A stretch of DNA of 64,000 nucleotides, from contig JAGTXO010000022.1 of assembly GCA_019448385.1 (NCBI GenBank), positions 7,501 through 71,500 of the forward strand, written 5' to 3'. Made by a program: the position numbers and the translations under genes. The notes beneath the pieces were generated by a model. That model saw only the letters and a list, made by a program, of their open reading frames with translations. It was not told the origin of the DNA and made no database searches. Source of the stretch: Diacronema lutheri. Taxonomy: Eukaryota; Haptophyta; Pavlovophyceae; Pavlovales; Pavlovaceae. Of the stretch, positions 14,106-24,700 are shown piece by piece (position 1 is the stretch's first letter; each line of letters begins with the position of its first letter).

Positions 14106-17100
14106 TGCCGCCCATCGGCAGCTGCACCGCGCCCGCGGGAACGAAGCCGCCGCCATAGCCGCCGCCAAACCCGCCGCCGCCGCACGCGGACGGTCCGCCA
14201 AATGGGCGCGTGCCACCGCACGCGCCGCGCGTGTCGCCAAAGCCGGCTGCGGGCGGCGAGCAGAAGCTTGCGCCCGTGGGCGAGCCAAAGCCCGCGGACG
14301 CCGCCGACGGCGCGTAACAGCCGCCGCCGCCGCCCTGCACACCAGCAAACCCACTGCCCGGTGCGCCACCGCCCCCAAAGCCGCCGCTGCAGCGGCTGGC
14401 GGCGGTGGTGTCGCCAAAGCCGCCCGGCTGCGTCGAGCCGAGCTGTACCCAGTTCAACGGCGTCGAGCCGCCCCAGGATGGCGGCAGTGCGTTGGCCGGC
14501 ATGGCTTGGGGCTGCCGCTGATTCGGTTGCGCTGCGCCCGCGCGATTCGTCGCGGGCAGCGACGCGGACGTCGGCGCGTGCGGCTGGCCCGCGGCGGGCG
14601 GCGCGCCGGGCGGCGCACCGCTGCCTCCGCCTCCGCTCGCCGCGCCGCCACCTCCGCCGCCGCCATCGAACCCCTCGATTGCCGCGCGCGCGGACGCCTC
14701 CGCCCGCGCGTCGTGCGTGAGCTCCGCGATCAATTTTGCGCGCATTTCAACCTCCGTCGCGGACGGCGGCGGCGAGATGCCGCGCGACTTGAGCGCCTCG
14801 ACGAGCTCCGCCTTGCCGAGCAGCTGCATCGTGCCGCGTATCCCGTCGAGCTCGGCCGCAAGGCGCTCGCTCGCGAGCCGCGCGGCCGCGGCGGCGGTCG
14901 GGCCGGCCGTGCGCTGGACCTCGAGGTGCTGCTGCGTTGCGCCTTGCGCCTGCCTCTGCGCCTGCTGCTGCATCTGCGCCTGCTGCTGCGCCTGCCGCTG
15001 CGCCTGCGCCTGCCGCTGCGCCTGCGCCTGCGCCTGTTGGGCCTGCGCCTGCGCCTGCGCCTGTTGGGCCTGGGCCTGGGCCTGCGCCTGTTGGGCCTGG
15101 GCCTGCGGCGCCGGCTGCGGCTGGAGCATCCCAGGGCGCGCCGCGCCCGCCGCGCCCGCCTTGTGCGCCTCTCCTCCGCGCGCCGCCGGCGGCGTCGCGG
15201 CCGCGCATGAGCCGGGCGTCGTCGCGTGCGTGAGCGCGGCCGCCGTGCCCATGCGCCGGCCATCGGTACCGACAGCAGTTCCGATAGCGGATCCGACAGC
15301 AGTTCCGACAGCGCGCGGCGTGCCGGGCGGTGCGCCCGCCAACGGCGCCACCGCGCCGGCGCTACCCCTGGCGGCCCCGCCACAGCTGCCGCCGCCGCCG
15401 CACGACGGCACGCGCGCGAGCGCGCCCGACACGTGGACGCCGGGCGGCGCGCCGCGAGGCGGCTGGTCCGGAAAGTCCGGGGGCCGAAAGACCGACTCGA
15501 GCGTTGAGAGAATGCCTCGCGCTTTGGACGAGCCCTGATGCGGCGGCGCGACGGGCGAGGGCGCGACGGAGCCGGCGCCGGCGCCCGACTCGGACCGATG
15601 CCGCCCGTCGCCGCCGCCGATGAGAAAGGCGGCCTCGGTGGCGGCGCGCGCCGGCGCGCGCGCGCTGCGTCCGCCGCCGCCGCCGCCGCCACCGGCCGAA
15701 GGCTGGCGCTGCTCCGAATCGGCAAGCAGCCAATCAGCCGCGCGGTTCGCGTCGCCGCCATGCGCATCGAGCGCCAGCCGGATCTGCTCTCGCGAGAAGC
15801 CGTGCGCCATGAGCAACGTCATCACGTCGGCGGCGGGCGCGTCGGCAGCGGTGGGCGGGCGCGGCAGCGGCTGCCGGGACGCCGCAGGTGACGGCCGCGC
15901 GGGCGGCGCGGGCGGCGCGGGCGGCGCGGGCGCAACGGGCGGCGCGCCAGACGCGCCACCGCTCGGCTGCTGACTCCGCTTTTGAAAGTGCGCGGCTAGG
16001 TCGAGCGCACCCGGCTGCGGCGCGGCCAATAGCGAAAAGTCCGGGCCCCATCCGGCTGCGCCGCCGGCCGCGAGCGCGCCGCCGCCGCCGGCCGCCGCGC
16101 CGACGACGGCGGAGGCGCGCGCGCGCTCGAGCTCGGCCGTGGCGGCGGCAAGCTCGGCGCGCGCGCGTGCCGCCGCCTCGCGCTCGCGCGACGCCTCGGC
16201 GGCCGCGCGCTCCGCGTCGACGAGCGCGACTTTTCGCTCCTTGTCAGACTTGGAGACACGACCGTCGGCGCGCGCGCGCTCGGCGGCCGCGCGCTCGGCG
16301 GCCTTGGCCGTGCGCTCGGCCTCGAGCGCGAGCTGCGCGCGCAGCGCCTTGACCGTCGCCGCCGCCTGCCGCTGCGCGACGATCGCATGCGTCACCGCGC
16401 CCTCGCGATCGGCCGCGTTCTTGGCGTGCCGCGCGGCCGCGTCGGCCGCGTCGGCGCGCGCGTGCGCCGCGGCCGCGGCCGCACGCGCGCCGGCGACCTC
16501 ACGTTGCGCCTCCTCGAGCTGCGCGGCGAGCGCGGCGCAGCGCGCGCGCGCCTCGCCCATCTCCGAGGCGTGCGCCGCCGCGACTGACAGCGCGGCGGCG
16601 TCGTGCGCGGCCGCGGCGGTCGCCGCCGCCTCGCGCGCCGCGCGCGCCGACGCAGCCGCCTCGGCCGAGCCGGCGGCGGCGAGCGCGCCCTCGGCGGCGG
16701 CGGCGCGCGCGTCAGCGGCGCGCGCGCTCGCCTCGGCGCGCCCGCGTGCCGCCACCTCCGCCGCCAACTGCGCGCGCAGCGCTGCGTGTTCGGCCTCGAG
16801 CGCGCCCAGCCGCGCGAGGCGCGCCGCGTCCGCCGCTTGCCGGCGCGCGTCGGCCGCGAGCGCGGCGCGCGCGCGGCGCGCGGCGAGGCCGCGCGAACGC
16901 GCCTGGATCGTGACGGCCGCGCTCGCCGTCCGGTCGCTTACTGCCTTGGTCGCGAGCCGCGACTTGCCGCCGCGCCACGCCGCCTGGATCGCGTTGGCGG
17001 CGCGCGCGCGCCGTGCGCGCGCCACCACGCGCCGGCCGAACAGGCCGCGCACGGCGGCTTGCAGTGCGGCGGCGGCGGCACGCGCGCGCGCGCGCGCGAG

Positions 17101-19611
17101 GCGGCGCGCGCGGCCGCGCGCGGCTACGGCGAGCACGCTCGCCGCGCGACGCGCCTCGGCGAGGCGCCGCATGGCTGCGTAACGGCGCGCGGCGGCTTGG
17201 ATCGCACTGGCGCGTGATCGCACGGCGCGCGCGCGCGCGTCGCCGAGCGCGGCGAGAACGCCCTGCCGGAGGTAGACCTTGGTGCGGCCAACGTGGTGGC
17301 CCGCCGCGTCGTTGGCCGCCGCCGCCGCCGCGAGCGCCGCCGGCGTCGCGCCGATCGCCACCGCGAGCGCGCGCGTCGCCGCCTCGCGCCACGCGGCTGC
17401 CTGCGCGTCCGCCGGTGCGCGCGCCGCGCGCGCCGCGCGCGCGCGCGCGACGGCGCCGAGCGCAGCGGACGGGGCGGCGGAGCCGGCGGACGCGCGCCCG
17501 TTACCACCGCGGCCGCTCGCCGTCGGCGCGGCGAGCAGCGGCGCGGCGAGCTCGGCCGCGTGCGCGTGCGAGAGCCGGTCCGGGTAGGCGGCGCGCGCGA
17601 TCCGGACAGCGGCGAGCACGCCCGCATAGCGCAGCTGCCTGCCGACGAGCTCGCGGTCGAACTCGTCGGCGGAGGCGCGCGTGTTCGGTTTGAGGCAGCG
17701 CACGTACGACAGGTTGGTCGCGTCCACCGTCGCGAGCAGCTGCGCGAGCCCCGCGCGGAACGCGCCCGCGACGGTCGCGCGGCGGCGAGCGGCGGCGGCG
17801 CCGGCGGCTGCGGCGGCGGTGGCGGCGGCGGCGGGGCTGTTGGCGTTGAGCGCCTTGGCGGCGGACTCGCTCTCGAGGCGCTGCGCCTCGGGCGAGAAGA
17901 GCGTCGCGAGCAGCGGGTCGGTCGAGCGCCAGAGCAGCTGCGAGAGGTCGGCGTGGAGCGCGTCGCCGTTCTTGGCGAGGAACGCGTCGTCCAGCTCGTA
18001 GACGACCTCGGCAGCGTAATGCCGGACGGCGAAGAGGTGGACGTCGGCGCGCGCCGTGCGCATCTTGGGCACGGAGAAGGCCGGCGCGCGCCCGTCGGGC
18101 GGCGGCCGGCCATTCGCGACGACGAGCTTCTGGTGCAGCGCGGCGGGCGAGCCCTGCCGCAAGCCGCACTCCTCGTCGAGGAGGGCAAGGACGCCCGTCC
18201 GCTTCGCCTCGAGGATCTCGAGCGCGTCGCTGCTCTGCTCGAAGTCGACGCGGCGCCACGGCACGCCCTCCGCCTCGTACTCCGCCTGCTGCTGCTCGAG
18301 CACGTGGTTGACGAATTGCGCCTGCAGCTTCTCGTTCGAGTAGTTGATGCATAATTGCTCAAACGAGTTGTGAGCGAACCGCTCGAAGCCAAAGATGTCG
18401 AGGACGCCGATGAAGAGGCCGGCGGCGTCGGGCGGCGCGGCGCCCTCGCCGTCACGCACGAGCACACTGTTGCACCGCGTGACCACGTACCCAAAGACGG
18501 CCGAGTAGATGGCCTTTGCGAGCGCGTCGCGCGCGCCCGCGCACTGCGCGCCGTCGAGGAGCACCGTGAATGTGCCGTCAGCGGCGGCGACCTGCCGCGT
18601 GCACAGCGCGGTCGCGAGCTCGTCGGGCGGAACGCCAAGGAGCGCCGCCGCCGCCGCGAGCGCGCCACCCGCCGCCGGCGCGAAGCGCTCGTGCCCCGAC
18701 TCCGCCGCACGTCCGTCGGCGCCCTGGGCGTCGGCCGGCGCGGGCACAAACACAACCTGGCCGAGGGCGAGCACGGCGGCGACGGCGTCGAGCACGGCCG
18801 CCTGCTCCGCCTGCTCGACGTTGAGCGCGGCGAACGCCTCGAGCGTCGCCTCAGCTACCGCCGCGCCGTGCTCGGCGGCGCCGTCGAGCGACGCCGCGCC
18901 GCCGCCCTCGAGGTAACGGCAGCGCGCGATCGGCGGCAGCTCGGCCGCGCCGCGGCAGGGGAGCGCGGGGCCGGCGCGCGCACAGAGCGCGTAGAAGATG
19001 TGAAAGTTGCGCTCGCCCGGCGCCTGCGCGACGACGCGGCTGCGCTCGAGCAGGTACGTCGCGATGTGCGCGCCGCGCTGCGCGCCGTCGCGCGTGTACC
19101 GCAGCTGGATATATTTGCCGAACCGGCTCGAGTTGTCGTTGTGCACGGTCTGCGCGTTGCCAAAGGCCTCGAGCAGCGGGTTCGTCTTGAGCACCTGCCC
19201 CGTTGTGCGCGCCATTCGGCCGCCCGGCCGCTCGCCGTCCGCGCACGCGAGGTAGCGCATCGCGATCTTGACCGACTCGGTCTTGCCCGCGCCCGACTCG
19301 CCCGACACGAGGATCGACTGCGATTCGCGGTTGGCTATGAGCGCGTCGAGCGCGCGCCGCGCAACCGCGAACACGTGCGGCGGCAGCAGCGCGTGCGCAT
19401 CCGCCGAGCGGTGGTACGCGAGCATCGCCTCGCGCGTGTAGAGCTGCAGGTGCCACTCGTACGGGTTGGTCGCAAGGCAGATCGCACCAACCCACGTCCA
19501 CGACTTCTTCGCGGCGAAGCGCGCAGCGAGCGCGCGCAGGATAGTCTCTTCGTTGAGTGTGGCGAGCGCGACCAGGTCGCTCACCTCTGCCGTCGCCATC
19601 GCGCCCGGCAC
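13807..19611 (-). CDS. Unconventional myosin with IQ motifs, UBA domain and Gly/Phe-rich tail
   Basis: An uninterrupted 1934-aa frame. The motor begins almost at the N-terminus with no SH3-like domain. It has P-loop GESGAGKT (104-111), switch I NDNSSRFGKY (158-167) and switch II DIFGFERF (about 403), then ATP- and actin-binding segments ending with NLSYVRCLKPN. Residues about 790-920 are Arg/Ala-rich with several IQ-like motifs for light chains. About 920-1150 is an Ala-rich coiled coil. A UBA domain lies at about 1259-1298 (LLMAHGFSREQIRLALDAHG), a Gln/Ala tract at about 1497-1560, and a Gly-rich tail with GFG repeats at about 1710-1925. Ubiquitin-linked cargo transport on actin is inferred. 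UBA domains are known in kinetoplastid myosin XXI, but the class here is unassigned. ATG 19599 (MATAEV) is an alternative start. Confidence 0.9.
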
Positions 19612-19841
19612 GGCTCGTCCCCAACTGCCTACGCTCGCTTGGCTATGGGAATATTAATACCGTATTAACAGCGTTCTCCCTTCGCTGCGCTGGCGTCAGT
19701 GACGCGTCGCCTCGCAACGATGGCCGCGCGTGACGATGTGACGTGACGTTCGTCACCGTCGCGGCATCGCGTGACGGTGACGAGTGACGGTCGCGAAGAT
19801 CGTCGCGACGATGAGCGCCGGCACACTTCCAACAGCCATGT

Positions 19842-19925
19842 CGCCAGTAACCGCGAGCGCGCCGTAGGCGTCTTCCCGGGGAGACGCCTACGGCGACGCC
19901 CCCCCACTCGCGGCGGCTACTGGCG
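19842..19925. repeat. Subterminal hairpin in hAT copy 1
   Basis: A perfect 14-bp inverted repeat (CGCCGTAGGCGTCT, arms 19860-19873 and 19882-19895) has an 8-nt centre that is itself GC-palindromic. Imperfect outer arms extend it to about 19842-19925. It sits about 190 bp inside the left terminus and is identical in copy 2. Confidence 0.85.
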
Positions 19926-20226
19926 TCGCCCACGACCACGTCTCGAAGCTGCGCCATGAAGCCGCTCTTAACCTGCTCGCCTCGCTCGCTCGCAATTGCG
20001 CTGGGACGTTCGCGCGGCGCCAGGACGCGGAAATCTTTTGCTCCGTGCTCGCCGGCGTGCCGCCGGCCGGGCGCGCAGTTCTGCGGTCTCGGTGCGTGCT
20101 CACCGTCGATGTTGTCGTCGTGCTCAATGGCATGGCCTTGGCGCCCCAGCTCGCGCAGACACCGTGCGAGCTTAAGTCGAACTCGTACTGCCCCACGCGC
20201 TACGACCAGTCGGACACGCGTCGCTG

Positions 20227-21367
20227 TCAGGCCGCTGAGAGCGGCGGGCGGCGGCCGTCGGCGGCAAACGGCGGCGCGAGGGCGCCCAGCTCGACGGGGT
20301 GCCCTACGAGCGTGCGCTGCAAGGTCGCCACCTGCCGCCAACCGCGCGCAACATTTGCGTCCGCGTCCAGCTCCGCCTTTGTGGGCACGTCGGCGGGCCG
20401 AGCGGCATTCGACTCGTCGGATGCACCTTCTGGCCCGAGCGCACGCGCGTCATGGCCGCGCGCGAGCGCGACGACCGCGTGCGTGATCGCGCCGCGCAGC
20501 CGCTCCGCCGCCTTCGCGTGCTCGCCGCGCTCGACGAGACGGAGCGCAAGCGCAGCTTCGCCGCCACCGCCGCCGCCGCCGCCGGCCAGGCGTTCGTGCT
20601 GTTCGTCAACGGACGGAGCGTCGGCGGGGGCGTCGGGCGTCGCGGCCGCGCGCGCCACGTCGTCCGCCACGCACGGGCGCAGCGCCTCGCGCGCGGCGCA
20701 CGCGGCGACGCTCGCGCTCACCGCGGCGCTGACCGGCGCGCCGTCCATGCCGGCATCGTCGCCAGCACCTACGAGCTGGCGCGCGTGTACCGCGAGCGCC
20801 TGCAAGCGTTGCGTGCGCTCCGCGGCGAAGAGGGAGAGCAGGAGCTGCGCGGATGAGCGCGCTGCGGCGCCGAGCCCGCGTGCGCCATCCGCGCCGGCCG
20901 AGCCGAGCGCGCGCAGCGTGGCAGACGCGTCGCCGTCATTGGCCGCGCACGCGGCTGCGCGCAGCGCGGCGGCGGCGGGCAGCGCGGCGGCGGCTTCGGC
21001 GGCTGTCGAGATGGCCGGCGCGCCTGCGCCGTCCGCGCCGTCCGCCGCGAGCTCGGCGAGGGCTGCGAACCGCACGGCCGCGCCGTCGAGGTCGCCCGCG
21101 ATAATCCGCGCGATCGCGCAGCGCGGCGCGCGGCGGCGGCGCGCTGGCCACGGAGGGGAAGCCTGCGTCGAGCGCTCCGGCGAGCGCGGCACGCGCGTCG
21201 GCGCACGTGCCAACGGGGGCGTCGGCGTCGAGCGCGCGCGCGGCGCGGCGCGCGACGTCGGCGGCGCGCGCGCAGCCGAGCGCGTCCGAGCGGCGCGCGG
21301 ACTCTAAGCCGAGCGTCTCGGCACACGCCGTGCACACGTCGGCGATGCGCGCGAGCTCGGTGCGCAT
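20227..21367 (-). CDS. Possible accessory protein of hAT copy 1
   Basis: The frame beginning at ATG 21367 and the long frame ending at 20227 can be joined in phase by a 52-bp intron (21163-21214), giving about 362 aa. The product is Ala-rich and helical: an N-terminal ELARIADVCTACAETLG segment, a middle IARIIAGDLDGAAVRFAALAE segment reminiscent of TPR helices, and a C-terminal ATLQRTLVGHPVELGAL. It is downstream of the transposase on the same strand. It is kept open in copy 2 at 56228-57368, but the copies are so alike that this is weak evidence of selection. The proposed donor (GTTGGC) does not fit the window's usual GTGCG. No function is recognised. It could be a captured host gene or noncoding. 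Confidence 0.35.
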
Positions 21368-21800
21368 CGCCGACGCACCGTGCGCGCCGGGCGCGTCGGC
21401 TTGACATGGAAGCCTGCGGCGTTGTGGACGGCGCTTGCCGCCGGCGCAGCGACGGCGGTCGGATCGCGGTGCGGGGTAGGTGCGTGGGGGTGTCCACCCC
21501 TACCGCGTCATGCCGCGTCCTTGCCGCCACAGTCGTCCCGGCGTGCACAGGGTTAGCGCTCTGCCTGCGGACGTGCGCTGCGCGCTCTCTGCCGCTCACT
21601 ACGTTCGTTGCCCCGCGGCCAAGTTCCCGCCCATCGCAGAAATGAAAGTGTCCTTCCTTAGCCACACTTACTTTAATGTGATTTGAGACGACGACGCATC
21701 CGACTGGACAGCGGGAACAGGAGCACGTGCGCAGAGCGAGGAGTCACCGAATCTAACTTATGACGATGCTCTTTCCGACCTCGGGGTAGGTGCGTCGCAT

Positions 21801-24457
21801 TTAGCACATGAAGCGCTTGTTCATGCGTAGGATGACAAGCCTTTCGAGCTCCTCGTGGCCAAGGAGCGAGTTGCCGTCCGTCAGCACGGTGTTGGCGCAC
21901 GACAGCATGCGCTCGCAGAAGCTCTCAGCCATGAGCGAGCCGACCTGGCCCCACGAGCGGCTCGCCATCAGCGGGATGTAGCCAAAGGTCGGATGCTTGT
22001 CGATGGTGCCGTTGTTGAGCAGCTTGCCGCGGTAGAATCTGCCGAGCGGCAGGCCGACGAGATCGTCGACCACATCGGGGCGCCGCGAAATCTCGCAGCC
22101 GGGAAACTCGACGGCGAGGTTGATTTGCGTGCGCAGCCAGGCATCGACCTGCGTCGTCACCCGCTCGCGCAGCGCGTGCTCGAGCGCGGCGTGGTTGGTC
22201 TGCTCGTCGGACAGCTGCGCCTGCGCGAGCGGCGTCCAACTACTCTCGAGCGCATGCGGCGCGCCGCGCGTTGGCGTGAGCGGCACGCTCGCGGCTGCTG
22301 GGAAGGCAGCAGCTGCTGGAAGGGGCGCAGCAGCGGCAGCGGCCGCTTCCGCGTTAAACCTGTCGACCTGCTTCTCGAACTTGATCATCTCATTGATGAG
22401 GAGCGCGCGCGCAGCTTTTCGCTCGCTGACGGAGAAATGACTGCAGCCCTTGGTGCGCACGTCCAGCACAGTGGCGAGCTGCTCGCGCGGCGTGATGGTG
22501 ATCCGCGCGTCGGAGACTGGCTCCTCAATGTCCTTGCCGCAAAACCGGCGCTGAAATTCGACGAGTGCGCGCTTCAGGCACTCCTTGCCAAGCGGCGTCA
22601 TGTCCGCGACGTCGCACATCTCGCGCGCGTGCTCAACCGAAGAACCGGCAGACACCTTGTCCCTCTTGATGATCGCAACTGCGCGACGGGCGACAAAAGC
22701 GCACGCCAGGTGGTCAAGCCAGCACGCAAACGCCCGGGGCGCAATCAGCGCGCGCGCACGCTGGTTGCTTTTCAGCGCTGCCTCGAGCTTGAGAAGCACG
22801 AGGGGGACGTACGGGCCCACAAACATCTTCTCCTTCTGCGCGAGCGTGGTCAGGTGCTTGGTCTGGTTGAGGACGGCCTCGAACTCGCGAGCAGTCTGCC
22901 ACTGTACGTCAGTCAGCTGCGGGCACGTGTCCTTGACCTGGTCAAACTGGCTCATGTGCGTCGCGAGCGGGCGCTCCATCCGCACGACTGACTTGAGGAG
23001 CATGTGCGTCGCGAGCGGGCGCTCCATCCGCACGACTGACTTGAGGAGCATGAGGCGTGAGGCGACTCGCGTCGTAGTGAGGTCGACCGCCAGCTTGATT
23101 TCGGGCGCCTAAAGGGATAGTAAGGGGCAATTGGTCGCAAATCAATTCACGCCGCACACGTCGCGTCGCGCGCGCGGCCTTTGCTGGGAGCGCGCCGCAC
23201 CTTCAGTACGCGCGCCATGTCGTGGAGGACCGAGAGGCGGCTGCTGTAGCTGAACCACACGGCGAGCTTGTGGATCCGGTTGATGAGCACCTGCCCCTCC
23301 TTAAAGGGATTGACGACTCTGCCCTTCTTGGAGCGCACGAGGTCGCCGATGGCCGACTTGCCAACCTTGTCGCCGTCGTGCATCAAGCACACGTTGCTGT
23401 CGAGGACATCGAGCTCGTTGCCAACTCCTGCAGCTGCTCGGTCGGACGTGACGACGCCAATGAGCTCGCTGAGCTCGATTCCGGCGAGCGCCTCGATGCG
23501 CGACTGCAGCGTGTCCGCGACGGTCACGTTGGTGTTGTCCCTGTCGTGCCGGACGAACACGATCGCGACGACCATGTTGCTGTCGAAGTCGGGCGGGATG
23601 AACTGCAAGCCGGCCGCCTGATACTTGGCGTGGTTGGCGAGAGTGCCGCCGTCGTGGATGAGCTGCATGAACGGATTGCCCTTAGCCTCCTCGTGCATCT
23701 TCTTAATGAGGAAGATGAGGTACGCTTCGAAGCACGCGAACTCAGCGTTCACGTAGTCGGTGAGCTGCTTGGACGTGAGCAAGGCAGGTTTGTGCTCGTC
23801 GGTACTGAACAGCGAGAGCATCGTCTTATACTCCTCGGCGTCGAACGTGCGCTTCGAGATGAGCTGCGGCGTGTATATGTAGAATCGCGCCTGCCCCGCG
23901 AGCTGCTTGCGCGCGCGGTCCGCCGCAAAGTGCGCGTCAAGCTTTCCCTGGGAGCGCTTGCCTAGCGCGGTGAGGCTGGAGACAGCCGCGCCGTCCGCAC
24001 GTGCGCCCGCGCTCCCGAGCGCCTCCATGTCCGACGCGAGCCTCGCTCTCTTGGCGTCAAAGCGCGCTGCGCCCGCCGCGCCCCCGTCCGTCGTGGCCGA
24101 GTGGAACTCACGCAGGTGCTGACCGGCGGCCGAGGTGACGAGGCGATTGTTCTTCTTGTCAATCGAGCAACGCAAGATTGTGTTGCACCTCTTGTCGAGC
24201 CCGACGACCACGTTGCAAATGCAATTGCCCACTTTGTGCCACGACTTGGGCGCATCGTCGGCGAGCAGGTTGACGTCGTCCCAAACCTTGGATTTGACGC
24301 CCGGCGGCGGCGCATGGACGTAGAGCGATGGGACGGGTACACCATTGCGCTCGGGCAGCGGCGCATCCGCCGCTGCCGCCGGCGCTGTCGCCGCCGCCGC
24401 CGTCGCCGCCGCCGCCGCTGCCGGCGCTGCGGCCCGCCCGATGAGGTGAGCGCGCAT
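21801..24457 (-). CDS. hAT transposase, copy 1 (C-terminally truncated)
   Basis: Exons 24457-23201 and 23108-21801 join in phase across a 92-bp GT-AG intron (23109-23200) to give 854 aa. The N-terminus is a low-complexity Ala tract followed by a BED-like zinc finger (about residues 45-110). The catalytic core has VVTSDRAAAGVG and VCLMHDGDKVGKSAIGDL, the latter carrying the CxxH motif of hAT transposases. The C-terminus has the hAT dimerisation signature (ESFCERMLSCANTVL, GHEELERLVILRMNKRF). A 16-residue unit (LLKSVVRMERPLATHM) is duplicated in tandem just after the splice, in both copies. Here a TAA follows FMC, removing 16 residues that copy 2 retains. ATG 24457 is the first true ATG. Activity is uncertain because the lost tail is beyond the signature motif. 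Confidence 0.85.
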
Positions 24458-24700
24458 CGTCGCTTTCGTCGCGACTTCGTCGCGACCGTCGCGCTGCAAG
24501 TGACGAAATCGTCGGCGTCGCCACCGTCACTGTCTCACGCTGTGACGGGCAGTCGCGACCGTCACTGGACGCGAGCAGCGAAGATCGTCGCGAAGATTTT
24601 AGTGACTGGAGAACGCTGTTAATACCCATAACGGAGGTTCCGTACCATATCGAAATCGAAAGTCCCCATAGGAAGCTCGGGCATTTTTTCACGGGCGACG

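Larger units (their letters stand above)
19669..24618 (-). mobile_element. hAT-type DNA transposon, copy 1
   Basis: A 4950-bp element with terminal inverted repeats CAGCGTTCTCC / GGAGAACGCTG. It encodes a transposase and a possible second protein, both on the minus strand. Subterminal regions are rich in short GTGACG/GTCGCGA motifs at both ends, as expected of transposase binding sites, and one end has a strong hairpin. An 8-bp TTAATACC occurs directly after the right end and again 7 bp before the left end; the 7 bp between (GTATTAA) are the reverse complement of the adjacent TTAATAC. It lies between the myosin start and the metalloprotease stop. Copy 2 at 55670-60615 differs by about a dozen bases plus a 4-bp indel. 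Confidence 0.9.

Noticed and set aside
20045-21307. Plus-strand 420-aa Ala/Ser-rich frame in the hAT element
   Set aside because: No family signal; composition typical of an antisense frame. The minus-strand frame is slightly better, but also doubtful.
21855-22991. Plus-strand 378-aa frame opposite the hAT transposase
   Set aside because: Antisense of a recognisable transposase exon; a mirror effect of GC-rich codon use.
19661-24626. A TTAA target duplication implying a piggyBac-type element for copy 1
   Set aside because: Copy 2 has no TTAA flanks, and the protein has hAT signatures (CxxH, C-terminal dimerisation block).
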